DNA of 31,399 bases from Anammoximicrobium sp032229885 (lineage in GTDB: Bacteria > Planctomycetota > Planctomycetia > Pirellulales > Pirellulaceae). Both the position numbers and the translations under genes were made by a program. Shown one piece after another: positions 22,857 to 31,000 of the stretch. The notes beneath the pieces are model-generated. The model saw nothing but the letters and a program-made list of their open reading frames with translations, was not told where the DNA came from and ran no database searches. The stretch spans positions 1 to 31,399 of the forward strand of contig JAVYAJ010000015.1 in the NCBI GenBank assembly GCA_032229885.1. The letters run 5' to 3'. Within the stretch, counting starts at the first letter, position 1; the number at the start of each line of letters is the position of its first letter.

Positions 22857-23450
22857 ATGCTGCATCAACAGATCGATTGGGAATTGGCCGAACGTGAGGC
22901 ATGGGCGTTGCGCCGCCAGCGCGGGATCCCCAACAATCGGCGTCTTTTCGTGCTGGCGTGCATGGACGAGCGAATTCCGGTCAACCACGCCCTGGGCATT
23001 CGCGACGGCGATGCGCACGTGTTTCGCAACGCCGGCGGGATGGTGACGGACGACGTCATCCGCTCGGCGATGCTCACGACCCAGTTTTTCGGCACCAAAG
23101 AAATCATCATCGTGAATCACACCGAGTGCGGGATGATGAGCGCCAGCGGCGACGCGGTCACCGCCGCGTTGCGCGAGAAAGGACTGCCCGTCGACGGAAC
23201 CCAACTCGATCCAGCCCTGCCAGAACTGTCGGTCGCCGCGACCGCGTTCACCAAGTGGATTCGGATGTACGACAACCCCGACGACACGTGCACCGAGCAG
23301 ATTCGCCTGCTGCGCGAGTCGCCCTTCATTCCGGACGACGTGGTGATTCACGGCTATATCTGGGAGGTCGAACGCATGGCCCTGCGCCGTCCGCATTTCC
23401 GCCTGGCCGAGCATGTCAACAGCGCCAAACAAATGGCCGCCAAAGGATAG
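22857..23450 (+). CDS. Beta-carbonic anhydrase
   Basis: A 197-residue protein from ATG 22857, with AAGGAG 8 bases upstream. It carries the beta-class zinc site: Cys35 in ACMDER (with the Asp37-Arg39 dyad), then His88 and Cys91 in NHTECGMM. The central segment GDAHVFRNAGGMVTDDVIRS is characteristic of the short mycobacterial Rv1284-like branch. It interconverts CO2 and bicarbonate in the cytoplasm, supplying bicarbonate for carboxylases and helping pH balance. It is a single gene with its own promoter. The beta-class assignment is firm; physiological role is inferred. Confidence 0.93.
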   Translation: MLHQQIDWELAEREAWALRRQRGIPNNRRLFVLACMDERIPVNHALGIRDGDAHVFRNAGGMVTDDVIRSAMLTTQFFGTKEIIIVNHTECGMMSASGDAVTAALREKGLPVDGTQLDPALPELSVAATAFTKWIRMYDNPDDTCTEQIRLLRESPFIPDDVVIHGYIWEVERMALRRPHFRLAEHVNSAKQMAAKG

Positions 23451-23861
23451 ATCCTCGCGCGCCTTGCCGCACGTTCCGCCGCCCACCGACGACCGACGCC
23501 AGTAACAACACGGCGTCGACGAGGACGCGGGGAAACGGTGGAGATCGGCCGACCCCCGGGCGTCTGGGGGGGCGCGCCCGAACTGCACGCCAGCATGGAT
23601 CGAGCGTTCGTGCCCTGCGCTCCACGGCAACCGCGACCGATGCCCCGTTCTCCGGCATGTTCAAGATGGGCGAGTCGCCCGGTTTGGGGTGTGCGTACCT
23701 CACCGTGACAGGCGACGGCTGCTTGGGGTGACCAGTATCGCGTTCCGTGGGGGGCACACACCGGCCAGACGGGCACCCTGAGGCGAAATTTTGAATAAGG
23801 CCGTGAAGTTGCGCGCGTCTCGCGTCTGCGCGGAACGTGTCCTGCGTCCGTCTGGCGTATG

Positions 23862-23919
23862 CGCCGAAGGCGTTCTGTACCGTAGCCCCAAGGTCGCGGC
23901 GCAGCCGCGCACGCTGGGG
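23862..23919 (-). repeat. Palindromic dispersed repeat (inverted relative of 45-93)
   Basis: On the minus strand an outer CCCCA/TGGGG pair (23886-23890, 23915-23919) encloses CGCGGC-TGC-GCCGCG (23895-23909). GGGGCTACGGT then leads into a hairpin CGCC-TTC-GGCG (23872-23862). The sequence at 45-93 has the same order: a GC hairpin, GGCTACGGT, then GGCC-TTC-GGCC. The outer stem pair is swapped from G-C to C-G between copies. Confidence 0.6.
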
Positions 23920-24170
23920 GCACCGTTCCTACCGTATCGCGTCGCTCTGAAAGGACGCCGCGTCTTTTTCAAGCCGCCCTTATCCAATCTAACGCGTCGT
24001 CAAGGCTACATCCCCGGGGCGCCATGATTGTCGGGCCGCGGAAAGTCCGTGCTCGGGCGAGTTCGACAACCTAAAAATCAGAACGGGACAACGCGACTGG
24101 AGATCGGACCTGCTGACCGGCGACTAACAGACCCATACGCGTGCGGCATGTCGTGCGGAAAAGATTTCGC

Positions 24171-24225
24171 CGCCTGAAAACCGCCTGAACATCGCCTGAA
24201 CATCGCCTGAAAACCGCTTGAAATT
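24171..24225 (+). repeat. 11-bp tandem repeat (5 copies)
   Basis: Five consecutive 11-mers: CGCCTGAAAAC, CGCCTGAACAT twice, CGCCTGAAAAC and CGCTTGAAATT. The period is close to one helical turn, and each unit ends in an A-rich stretch, so they are phased on one face of the DNA. The array ends 33 bp upstream of the -35 box for the thioredoxin gene. Confidence 0.85.
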
Positions 24226-24258
24226 CGCGCGTGTTAATTTGGGCAGTGTGCCCGGGCG

Positions 24259-24287
24259 TTGACAGGTTCGTTGCCCTTTTGTATCCA
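24259..24287 (+). promoter_or_regulatory. Promoter for the thioredoxin-like gene
   Basis: A perfect TTGACA -35 (24259-24264), a 17-bp spacer and a weak -10 TATCCA (24282-24287). The predicted leader is about 58 nt. A-tracts in the 11-bp repeat just upstream could act as an UP-like or bending element. Confidence 0.5.
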
Positions 24288-24352
24288 AAGCGATCCGATG
24301 CACGTGAGTGCTCGAAATGGGTAGAGCATCGTCACTCTAGGAGGGAAACGTC

Positions 24353-24841
24353 ATGCGGAAACTACCGCTTTGTTACAATTCCCAATTCGCTTTTGCCGGA
24401 TTGCTGCTGCTCGTGGCGAGCATTGCCAGTTGTCCGACGACGCCGGCCTGCGCGGAAGACGCATCGCCGGAGAAAGAAACGGCGGCAGGGTCGGCCGCTG
24501 CGGGCGTCACGGACATGTCGCAGCCCAAGCCGCGCGTGCTCCATGCCGACAGGACCAGCTTTGCCAGCCTGGTTCTGGAATCGGAACGCCCGGTTCTCGT
24601 GGACTTCTATGCCGATTGGTGCGGCCCGTGTCGCCGCTTGGCTCCGGTTCTGGAAGAATTGGCGGAAGAGGTTCCCGAGGCGTTGATCGTCAAGGTGAAC
24701 GTGGATCGTAGCCCGAGCCTGATGTCCGAGTATGGGGTCCAGGCGATTCCCAGCATCCGCGTTTTCCATCGGGGAAAGCTCGTTCACGCCCGTGCGGGGC
24801 TCGCATCCAAGCGAGAATTGCGTGCGCTACTGGTACGGTAG
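24353..24841 (+). CDS. Lipoprotein thioredoxin-like protein
   Basis: A 162-residue protein from ATG 24353, with a strong ribosome site TAGGAGGG. The N-terminus reads as a lipoprotein signal: Arg2 and Lys3, a hydrophobic stretch 12-24, and the lipobox IASC with acyl-Cys27. A linker to about residue 58 precedes a complete thioredoxin fold, with VLVDFYADWCGPCRRLAPVL (redox Cys90 and Cys93) and the cis-proline loop QAIPSIRVFHRG. The WCGPC motif is that of true thioredoxins rather than DsbA- or TlpA-type proteins. Anchored in the envelope it would reduce or exchange disulfides of periplasmic partners; the electron donor is unknown. A start near Met55 would give a cytoplasmic thioredoxin, but has no ribosome site. 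Confidence 0.9.
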   Translation: MRKLPLCYNSQFAFAGLLLLVASIASCPTTPACAEDASPEKETAAGSAAAGVTDMSQPKPRVLHADRTSFASLVLESERPVLVDFYADWCGPCRRLAPVLEELAEEVPEALIVKVNVDRSPSLMSEYGVQAIPSIRVFHRGKLVHARAGLASKRELRALLVR

Positions 24842-25389
24842 TCGCGTCGCGGATCATCCCGCTAAAAGATCGTGAATTCGGTGCCCGGGTCGCGATGGCA
24901 GGACGAACGCTCAACCCTGCGCGACCGCGGCGGACGGAGAGCTTCCCTACGGCCTTGCCCACGCCAAGGACGTGGGTTGGGGGCTCAATTTCGTGCGGAC
25001 GAAGCGCAAACGCCTGGCAGACTTTGGCTCACAGCTTTCGCGTGGACGGCGCGCTGCAAACATCCATTCCGAGCCGCGCGAAGCATCGTCATGCGCGGCC
25101 ATCTTTTCTCGGCGACCTGCTGCAAGATTCTCGGTTCGTGGTCGGTGGAAAAGCGAATCGTACGCGAGACCTCGCATTTTTTTCGGGGAATCGTGATTTT
25201 ACGGTTCGCGTGGGCCGTTTTGACCTTTACCCGGTCGGCCAATTTCGGCAAAATACCGCCCTCGTTGAGGCCTTTTGGCGAGCGGCCCGAACGCGACGGG
25301 ACCGAGCGACCTCAGAAGGCAGGGGGCGGCGACCGCGAACACGGTGTCCGTCAAGGAAGACCTCTTTATCTGTGCAAGGAGTGCTGAAC
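24842..25389. other. Intergenic region upstream of ompH
   Basis: A 548-bp gap between the thioredoxin-like and OmpH-type genes. AAGGAG at 25376-25381 is the ribosome site of ompH. A TTGACC at 25220-25225 has no acceptable -10 at normal spacing. No small gene or repeat was recognised. Confidence 0.5.
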
Positions 25390-26019
25390 GTGAAGAACTC
25401 GCTTTGCTTCGCCGCCTTGGCGGCCGCTGTCGCGGTGTATGGGTTGGCGCCGGTTCCCGCCTTTGGCCAGGCGGGGGGGACTGCCGTGGCGGTGATCGAT
25501 GTCCCGTACATCTTCAAGAACCACGTGCGTTTTCAACAGCAGATCGAAGACATCAAGAAAGACATCGACGCGTACAAGGACGTCGTGACGCAGCAGCAGA
25601 CGCAACTGCGCAACGAGTCGGAAAAATTGAACACGTTCAAGTCCGGGACTCGCGAGTACAAGGACGTCGAAGAAAACATCGCGCGTCTGCGGGTCGAGTA
25701 TCAACTGGACAGTTCCAAGCGTCAGAAAGAGTTCATGGAACGCGAGGCGAAGGTGTACTTCAACGTCTATCGCGAGGTCGAGGCGGCCGTGGCCGATTTT
25801 GCCACCCGCAACCGGATCGGGCTCGTGCTGCGGTACAGCGCGGAAGACATGGATCCGAGCAAGCGCGAGTCGATCATGCAGGGGATCAATCGGTTGGTGA
25901 TCTACCAGAATCGTTTGAACATTACCGACATCATCTTGGACACGCTGAACCGCGGGACGCCGCAGACCGCCGCCAGCGCCCCGGCCCCCGGCGTTGCGCC
26001 TCCGATTCCGCGACGGTGA
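25390..26019 (+). CDS. ompH: OmpH/Skp-family periplasmic chaperone
   Basis: A 209-residue protein. GTG 25390 is preferred because AAGGAG lies 8 bases upstream; a GTG at 25381 would overlap that site. Residues 1-27 form a Sec signal peptide ending PAFGQ. The mature part begins AVAVIDVPYIFKNHVRF, the family's first strand and helix. A long charged coiled coil follows (about 45-135), then the family's returning segment (RIGLVLRYSAEDMDPSKRESIMQGINRLVIYQ), and a Pro/Ala-rich tail. Skp holds unfolded outer-membrane proteins in the periplasm as a trimer with tentacle-like helices. Its place just upstream of lpxC and lpxA mirrors the skp-lpxD-fabZ-lpxA order of many Gram-negatives, minus lpxD and fabZ. 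Confidence 0.93.
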   Translation: MKNSLCFAALAAAVAVYGLAPVPAFGQAGGTAVAVIDVPYIFKNHVRFQQQIEDIKKDIDAYKDVVTQQQTQLRNESEKLNTFKSGTREYKDVEENIARLRVEYQLDSSKRQKEFMEREAKVYFNVYREVEAAVADFATRNRIGLVLRYSAEDMDPSKRESIMQGINRLVIYQNRLNITDIILDTLNRGTPQTAASAPAPGVAPPIPRR

Positions 26020-26115
26020 GCTGCGTTCCGCGCGAGAGCTGGACGCAGCCGACGATGCGCGGTTGCGTTCGGCGTCGACCTTCTCGCGACCACACTTTTC
26101 TGAGATGGATCTTCC

Positions 26116-26991
26116 TTGAACACCTTTTTACGTGAACAGCGCACGCTGGCGGGCACTGCGCGGGTGGAAGGGTTCGGGTACTGGACTGGGCTGGACGTGA
26201 CCGTCGAGTTTCGTCCTGCCGCCCCAGACACTGGGATCGTGTTCTTCCAAACGGCTGCGCAGCCCGTGCGTCGCATTGCCGCCCTGGTTCATCGCCGGAT
26301 CGAAGTGCCTCGTCGGACCTCGCTCTGCCGGGACCACGCCCGCGTCGACATGGTCGAGCATATCCTGGCGGCCCTGGCCGGGTTACGAATCGACAACTGC
26401 GAAGTCTGGGTGGACAGCCAGGAGATGCCCGCGTGCGACGGCTCGAGCCTCGCGTTCACGTCGGCCTTGGATGCCGCGGGGATCGTCAGCCAGCAAGTTC
26501 CGCGCAGACAGTTGATCATCGAACGGCCGGTCCGGGTGGGCGACGAAAAGTGCTGGATCGAAGCCCATCCAGCCGCCGAAGCGGGCTTGACGGTCGAATG
26601 CCACCTGGACTACGGCCCGACGGGACCGATCGGCCGCCAGTCGCTGCGTTTGGCGATGTCGCCCGACGTGTTTCGTCGCGAGCTGGCCGCCGCGCGGACG
26701 TTCGTCCTCGAGGAAGAGGCCGCCTGGATGCGTCGCCAAGGGCTGGGCGCGCGCGTCACCTGTCGCGATCTGCTGGTGTTTGCGGATTCCGGGCCGATCG
26801 ACAACCCCTTGCGATTTCCGGACGAGTGCGTTCGACACAAGATGCTGGATGTGATCGGCGACTTGGCATTGGCCGGGCAGGACGTGTCCGGCCAGATCAC
26901 AGCGCATTGCAGCAGCCACCGACTGAATGCCGAACTGGTGAGCCAACTGTTGGCCGGCGCCGCCGGCGAACGCTGGCTGCGTTCCGCATAG
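26116..26991 (+). CDS. lpxC: LpxC, UDP-3-O-acyl-GlcNAc deacetylase
   Basis: A 291-residue zinc deacetylase catalysing the committed step of lipid A synthesis in the cytoplasm. The TTG at 26116 starts the product at MNTFLREQRTLAG, as expected for LpxC; its ribosome site is weak. Key residues are present: the MVEHILAALAGLRIDNCEV motif with Glu and zinc His (E. coli Glu78/His79), AARTFVLEEE, and FPDECVRHKMLDVIGDL (E. coli His238 and Asp242). The final SSHRLN carries the His265 equivalent, with Ser for the usual Gly before it. Unlike the LpxC-FabZ fusion of some relatives, this is a single-domain protein. It lies 96 bp after ompH and 397 bp before lpxA. Confidence 0.97.
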   Translation: MNTFLREQRTLAGTARVEGFGYWTGLDVTVEFRPAAPDTGIVFFQTAAQPVRRIAALVHRRIEVPRRTSLCRDHARVDMVEHILAALAGLRIDNCEVWVDSQEMPACDGSSLAFTSALDAAGIVSQQVPRRQLIIERPVRVGDEKCWIEAHPAAEAGLTVECHLDYGPTGPIGRQSLRLAMSPDVFRRELAAARTFVLEEEAAWMRRQGLGARVTCRDLLVFADSGPIDNPLRFPDECVRHKMLDVIGDLALAGQDVSGQITAHCSSHRLNAELVSQLLAGAAGERWLRSA

Positions 26992-27388
26992 CATCGATCG
27001 GCGACCAGAGCTCGGGCGAGGGACGCTCGGACGATCCGGTTCCGGCTTCGGACGTGGGTGGTTTGGGTTTCCAACGCCTGCTCGAGCGAACGGTCTCGCG
27101 AGAGTCGAAAGAACGCGGATGAACAGCGCACCGCAGCATGGGCATCGGGGCGCGGGGCCGCCGCCCGCGAGCTGAGGCGAACTCGCCCAGACGGGTACGA
27201 CCGCCGACAAACCCGACGCGGCCCGAGAACCTGACGCCGCACTGCGAGGGCACGCGCGGCCACCATACGCGGCAGGATGCCGCGTCCACGCGGCCGGGGA
27301 ACCCGACGCCGCGCCGCGAGGACCTGCGCGATTGGACGTGGTTCAACCGAACTGCGGCCGCGGGCCGCCGAAGGAGACTGGTTCCGAC
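26992..27388. other. Intergenic region lpxC-lpxA
   Basis: A 397-bp gap, unusually long for lipid A genes. It holds a GCGGC-type hairpin repeat at 27267-27285 and the AAGGAG of lpxA at 27371-27376, which is 12 bases from the ATG, longer than optimal. No gene is supported. Confidence 0.5.
27267..27285 (+). repeat. GCGGC-N5-GCCGC hairpin repeat, copy 4
   Basis: ACGCGGC-AGGAT-GCCGCGT followed by CCACGCGGCCGGGGAAC. It shares the loop AGGAT with copy 1 (8580) and the stem and downstream block with copy 2 (20366). Confidence 0.7.
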
Positions 27389-28195
27389 ATGGCAACGACT
27401 ATTTCCGCCTTGGCGCACGTCGATCCACAGGCCGACATCGGCGACGACGTCGAAATCGGACCGTTCTGCGTGGTGGGCCCCCAGGTCCGCCTCGGTCGCG
27501 GCTGCAAACTGCTGGCCAATGTGACGATCTTCGGCCACGTGACCATCGGCGAGGAGAACAAGTTCTATCCCGGCGCGGTCATCGGCGGCGAGCCTCAAGA
27601 CCTCAGCTACCGCGGCGGCGATACGCGGGTGGTGATCGGCGACGGCAATATCTTTCGCGAAGCGGTCACGGTGAATCGGGCCACGGAAAAATATCACGGC
27701 GTCACCAGCATCGGCAACGACTGTTATCTGATGGCGTGCTGCCACGTGGCCCACGACTGTACGCTCGGTGACCGGGTGATCATGGCCAACGGAACATTGC
27801 TGGCCGGGCACGTGCGGATCGATCATCACGCGACGCTGTCGGGAAACGTTGGCGTCCACCAGTTCACGACCATCGGCAGCTATAGCTTCGTGGCTGGGAT
27901 GAGCCGCGTGCTGCACGATGTGCCTCCGTACATGCTGATGGAGGGGAATCCTTGCCGCCCGCGATGCGTAAATCTGGTCGCGTTGCGGCGCAATAATTTT
28001 CCGCGCGAGTCGATCGAGGCCCTGTCCGAAGCGCATCGACTGCTGTTCCGCGCCAAGGTCGGTCTGGACCAGGCCTGCGAGATTCTCCGCAGCCAAGGCC
28101 ATCTGGTTCCGCCGGTCCATCACCTGTTGAACTTTATCCAAGAGCAGCAAGAGGGACGCTTTGGACGCGCGCGCGAACGCCGCAAGGCCGCGTGA
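27389..28195 (+). CDS. lpxA: LpxA, UDP-GlcNAc acyltransferase
   Basis: A 268-residue left-handed beta-helix acyltransferase, catalysing the first step of lipid A synthesis (acyl from acyl-ACP to the 3-position of UDP-GlcNAc). Hexapeptide repeats run from about 8 to 185. HVAHDC carries the catalytic base (E. coli His125), then AGH (His144) and VHQF (His160). With no gap from that point, SFVAGMS places a Gly at E. coli position 173, the acyl-length ruler, so a long chain is expected rather than the C10 of Met173 enzymes. The C-terminus (VALRRNNFPRESI) is the usual helical domain. It lies 51 bp upstream of a GnnA-like dehydrogenase, which raises the chance that it accepts the 3-amino sugar. Confidence 0.97.
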   Translation: MATTISALAHVDPQADIGDDVEIGPFCVVGPQVRLGRGCKLLANVTIFGHVTIGEENKFYPGAVIGGEPQDLSYRGGDTRVVIGDGNIFREAVTVNRATEKYHGVTSIGNDCYLMACCHVAHDCTLGDRVIMANGTLLAGHVRIDHHATLSGNVGVHQFTTIGSYSFVAGMSRVLHDVPPYMLMEGNPCRPRCVNLVALRRNNFPRESIEALSEAHRLLFRAKVGLDQACEILRSQGHLVPPVHHLLNFIQEQQEGRFGRARERRKAA

Positions 28196-28216
28196 GGCGC
28201 CGCCGAGGCGTCGGAA

Positions 28217-28244
28217 GGGTGGAGGGTGAAGGGTGAAGGGTGAA
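28217..28244 (+). repeat. Heptamer repeat in the leader of the dehydrogenase gene
   Basis: GGGTGGA followed by three GGGTGAA heptamers and a truncated GGATGA that merges with the ATG at 28247. Each unit contains a GAAGG Shine-Dalgarno-like core, so ribosome sites are repeated every seven bases right up to the start. Confidence 0.8.
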
Positions 28245-28246
28245 GG

Positions 28247-29335
28247 ATGAGCGGGCGGAAATTACGGATGGGCGTCGTGGGCGCGGGGCATTTGGGAACG
28301 ATTCACACTCGGTTGTTGCGCACGATCGACGACGTCGAACTGGTCGGAGTCAGCGATCCGTCGCCGGCGGCGCGGCGTCGAGTGGCGGACGAGTTTCAAG
28401 TCGCGACGTTCCAAGACCATCGCGCGCTGCTCGGCCGGATCGACGCGGCGATCGTGGCGGCGCCGACGCGCGACCACTATTGGATCGGGATGGAGTTGGC
28501 CGAGGCGGGCGTGCACTTGCTGGTCGAAAAACCGATCACGGCGACGGTGGCCGAAGCGGACGCGCTGTTGCGCACGGCGCGGGCGCGGCGTTTGGTGCTG
28601 CAAGTCGGCCATGTCGAACGGTTCAATCCGGCCTTTGCCGCGGCCGGGCGCATCGAACAGCCCCGTTACATCGAAGCGGTCCGCGCCAGCGGCTACACCG
28701 GGCGCTCGATCGACGTCGGCGTCGTCCTCGACCTGATGATCCACGACATCGACCTCGTGCTGTCCTTGGCGCGTAGCGAGTTGGTCGATGTGCACGCGGT
28801 CGGCGGCGTGGTGCTGGGACCGCACGAAGACTTGGCGCACGCCCAACTCCGTTTCGCCAACGGTTGTCTGGCCACGTTGAACGCCTCGCGCGTCAGCTTC
28901 GCGGCGCAGCGCACAATGCAGGTCTTCGGTCAGCAGGGCTATGCGGGCATCGATTTCGCCACCGGACGCGTCAGACTCGTTCGTCCCGGCGAGACGCTTC
29001 GTCAGCGCTCGATCGACGTCGCCGAACTGAGCGCCGAAGATCGTCGCGGCTTGCAGTCGCGACTGTACGGCGAGCTGTTGCTGGCCGAAGAGGTGGAACC
29101 TGAAAAGCGAAACGCGATCCTGGACGAACAGCACGATTTCGTGATCAGCATCCGCGCCGGCCAGAATCCACAAGTCACGGGCCAGCACGGCCGCGACGCG
29201 CTGGCCGTGGCAGAACGGATCGTCCAGCAGATTATCGACCAGCAACCCGCCGCGTTTCACACGCCGGGCGCGCCAGCGGCGCGCCTCTGCCCCATGCCGT
29301 CTGCGTCGTCGCAGCCCGCTCGCAAAGTCGGCTGA
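28247..29335 (+). CDS. Gfo/Idh/MocA dehydrogenase, possible GnnA (UDP-GlcNAc 3-dehydrogenase)
   Basis: A 362-residue cytoplasmic oxidoreductase with no signal peptide, unlike the family member at 14981. The NAD(P) loop GVVGAGHLGTIHTRLL is at the N-terminus, LLVEKPITATV carries the EKP lysine, and LDLMIHDIDLVLSL the conserved His-Asp segment. It follows lpxA by 51 bp. In Acidithiobacillus and Leptospira a related protein beside lpxA, GnnA, oxidises the 3-OH of UDP-GlcNAc so that GnnB can aminate it for lipid A with amide chains. That role is plausible here on synteny and family. However, no GnnB aminotransferase is in the window, and Gfo/Idh/MocA proteins beside lpxA occur in several phyla without proven function. 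The last 40 residues are low complexity. Confidence 0.88.
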   Translation: MSGRKLRMGVVGAGHLGTIHTRLLRTIDDVELVGVSDPSPAARRRVADEFQVATFQDHRALLGRIDAAIVAAPTRDHYWIGMELAEAGVHLLVEKPITATVAEADALLRTARARRLVLQVGHVERFNPAFAAAGRIEQPRYIEAVRASGYTGRSIDVGVVLDLMIHDIDLVLSLARSELVDVHAVGGVVLGPHEDLAHAQLRFANGCLATLNASRVSFAAQRTMQVFGQQGYAGIDFATGRVRLVRPGETLRQRSIDVAELSAEDRRGLQSRLYGELLLAEEVEPEKRNAILDEQHDFVISIRAGQNPQVTGQHGRDALAVAERIVQQIIDQQPAAFHTPGAPAARLCPMPSASSQPARKVG

Positions 29336-29382
29336 CCAGCCACACCACGCCGTTGCGATGCCCCCTCGGGCGTCTGACACGC

Positions 29383-29404
29383 CGCGGCGATCATTGCCGC
29401 CGCG
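29383..29404 (+). terminator. GC hairpin after the dehydrogenase gene
   Basis: CGCGGCG (29383-29389) pairs with CGCCGCG (29398-29404) across ATCATTGC, 47 bp after the stop at 29335. It lies just before a promoter-like sequence, so it may separate the lpxA unit from the aldehyde dehydrogenase gene. There is no T-tract. Confidence 0.4.
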
Positions 29405-29414
29405 ACGTGCCATG

Positions 29415-29444
29415 TTGACGCTGCGCGCCGCAGTCGAGTACAGT
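29415..29444 (+). promoter_or_regulatory. Possible promoter for the aldehyde dehydrogenase gene
   Basis: TTGACG (29415-29420), an 18-bp spacer and TACAGT (29439-29444) match the consensus at 5/6 and 4/6. The leader would be about 90 nt. Confidence 0.4.
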
Positions 29445-29539
29445 TCGAATCGCGCGAAGGTCCGCAATCGTGCGCGCTTTTGCGAGCTGCGACGGGCGTT
29501 CGTCAACCGGGCGCCGCGCCGGCATCGAGGGAGGTGGCG

Positions 29540-31000
29540 ATGAAGTTGCTGTATATCAACGGGCAATGGACCGCGGGCACGAACGGTCGCGCCTGGGCGG
29601 TGACGAACCCGGCGACGGGCCAGCATCTGGCCGACGTGGCTCTGGCCGAGGCCGTCGATGTCGATCGCGCCGTGCGGGCCGCCCGCCAGGCGTTCGACAC
29701 GGGGCCGTGGCCGCGGCTGGATCCGCTCGTCCGCGGCCGGATGCTGTACCAACTGGCCCAACGGCTGCGCGAGCGGCTCGACGACTTTGCGTTGACCGAT
29801 ACGCTGAACATCGGCAAGCCGATCCGCGACACGCGCGGTTTTGACGTGCCCTGCGCGGCGGACTTGTTCGAGAGCTACGCGGGATTGGCCGACAAGATCG
29901 CGGGGCGCTGCTACGGCACGCTGCCGGACAACGTGACGATGCAGTTTCGCGAACCGCTGGGCGCGGTGGCCGCGATCGTGCCCTGGAACTTTCCCTTGAC
30001 CAATGCCGCGATCAAGCTGGCCCCGGTGCTGGCGTGCGGAAACACGCTGGTGTTGAAGCCGTCCGAAGTCGCCCCGCTGTCGGCCTTGATGCTGGCCGAG
30101 CTGGCGCACGAGATCGGCTTTCCGCCGGGTGTGCTGAACGTCGTGCATGGGACAGGCCCCGAGGCCGGAACGACGTTGGTTCGCCATCCGGGCATCGACA
30201 AAATCACGTTCACCGGCCGCCATCAGACGGGCGTTCAGATGCTCGAAGCGGCCAAGATCGGGATGAAAAGCGTGATGCTCGAGCTGGGCGGCAAGACGCC
30301 GAGCATCGTGTTTCCGGATGCTCCGCTGGATTGGGTTGTCAACGGAGTGATCACGGGGATCTTTTTTCATTTGGGCCAGGTGTGCGTGGCCGGATCGCGA
30401 TTGCTGGTCCATGAAAGCCAGCGCGACGAACTGCTCGAACGGATCGTCGCCAAAGTGCGCACGTTGCGGCAGGGCGATCCGACCGACCCGAACAACCATC
30501 TGGGCTGCCTGGCTACGCCGCAGCATTGCGCCAACGTCCAGCGGTGCGTCGATCGGGCGCGGGACGAGGGCGCGCGGTGCGTGCTGACCGGACCGCCGCC
30601 CAAGGACGCGGAGGATTGTTTTTACCCGCCGACGATCTTCGACCAGGTCGAGCCGAGCATGACGATCTCGCGGGAAGAGATCTTCGGCCCCGTGCTCGCC
30701 GTGTTGACCTATCGCGACGAGGACGAGGCCATCCATCTGGCCAACGACTGTGACTTTGGACTGATGGCCAACATCTGGACGAGCGATGGCGGCCGTGCGC
30801 TGCGCGCGGCGCGGCGACTGCGCGCCGGGCGAGTGGCGATCAACGGCGGCGGCGCGCTGCGTCCGAACGTCCCCGTGTTCGGCTACAAGCTCAGCGGAAT
30901 TGGCGCCGAACTGGGCTTCGACGAGACCGTGCACGAATACACGAACTCGAAGGCTGTGCTGTACAGCCTGGCGACGGAGAAGACGCCTTGGCCGGAATGA
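29540..31000 (+). CDS. NAD(P)-dependent aldehyde dehydrogenase
   Basis: A 486-residue ALDH-superfamily protein from ATG 29540, with GGGAGGT 6 bases upstream. Catalytic residues are all present: Asn150 in VPWNFPLTN, Glu248 in MLELGGKTP and the nucleophile Cys282 in LGQVCVAGSR. EEIFGPVLAVLTY matches the conserved EIFGPV segment. The N-terminal LYINGQW and overall length fit the betaine-aldehyde / aminobutyraldehyde / gamma-glutamyl-aldehyde group, which oxidise aldehydes to acids. The substrate cannot be fixed. One oddity is FTGRHQTG, where most relatives have FTGST.TG, so the segment near the cofactor is unusual. The gene overlaps the next start (ATGA), which suggests a shared pathway. Confidence 0.93.
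   Translation: MKLLYINGQWTAGTNGRAWAVTNPATGQHLADVALAEAVDVDRAVRAARQAFDTGPWPRLDPLVRGRMLYQLAQRLRERLDDFALTDTLNIGKPIRDTRGFDVPCAADLFESYAGLADKIAGRCYGTLPDNVTMQFREPLGAVAAIVPWNFPLTNAAIKLAPVLACGNTLVLKPSEVAPLSALMLAELAHEIGFPPGVLNVVHGTGPEAGTTLVRHPGIDKITFTGRHQTGVQMLEAAKIGMKSVMLELGGKTPSIVFPDAPLDWVVNGVITGIFFHLGQVCVAGSRLLVHESQRDELLERIVAKVRTLRQGDPTDPNNHLGCLATPQHCANVQRCVDRARDEGARCVLTGPPPKDAEDCFYPPTIFDQVEPSMTISREEIFGPVLAVLTYRDEDEAIHLANDCDFGLMANIWTSDGGRALRAARRLRAGRVAINGGGALRPNVPVFGYKLSGIGAELGFDETVHEYTNSKAVLYSLATEKTPWPE

Larger units (their letters stand above)
23451..24352. other. 0.9-kb intergenic region
   Basis: The longest gene-free stretch apart from that at 4620-5628. Identified elements are a two-stem palindromic repeat (23862-23919), an 11-bp tandem repeat (24171-24225), and a promoter for the thioredoxin gene (24259-24287). 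Open frames of 70-110 codons exist on both strands, but they lack ribosome sites and resemble no protein. Confidence 0.6.

Noticed and set aside
23700..24027. Small open frames on both strands upstream of the thioredoxin gene
   Set aside because: They translate palindromic repeat DNA, lack ribosome sites and differ in strand and frame without any domain signal.
24036..24056. GCGGAAAGTCCGTGCTC resembling the conserved region I of RNase P RNA
   Set aside because: The other conserved blocks expected within about 350 nt (GGGTGAGAA-like and the 3' ACAGAA-type block) are absent, and the thioredoxin gene begins too soon. Treated as chance similarity.
26020..26049. Imperfect hairpin GCTGCGT/ACGCAGC after the ompH stop
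   Set aside because: The 16-base loop makes it weak, there is no T-tract, and read-through to lpxC is expected.
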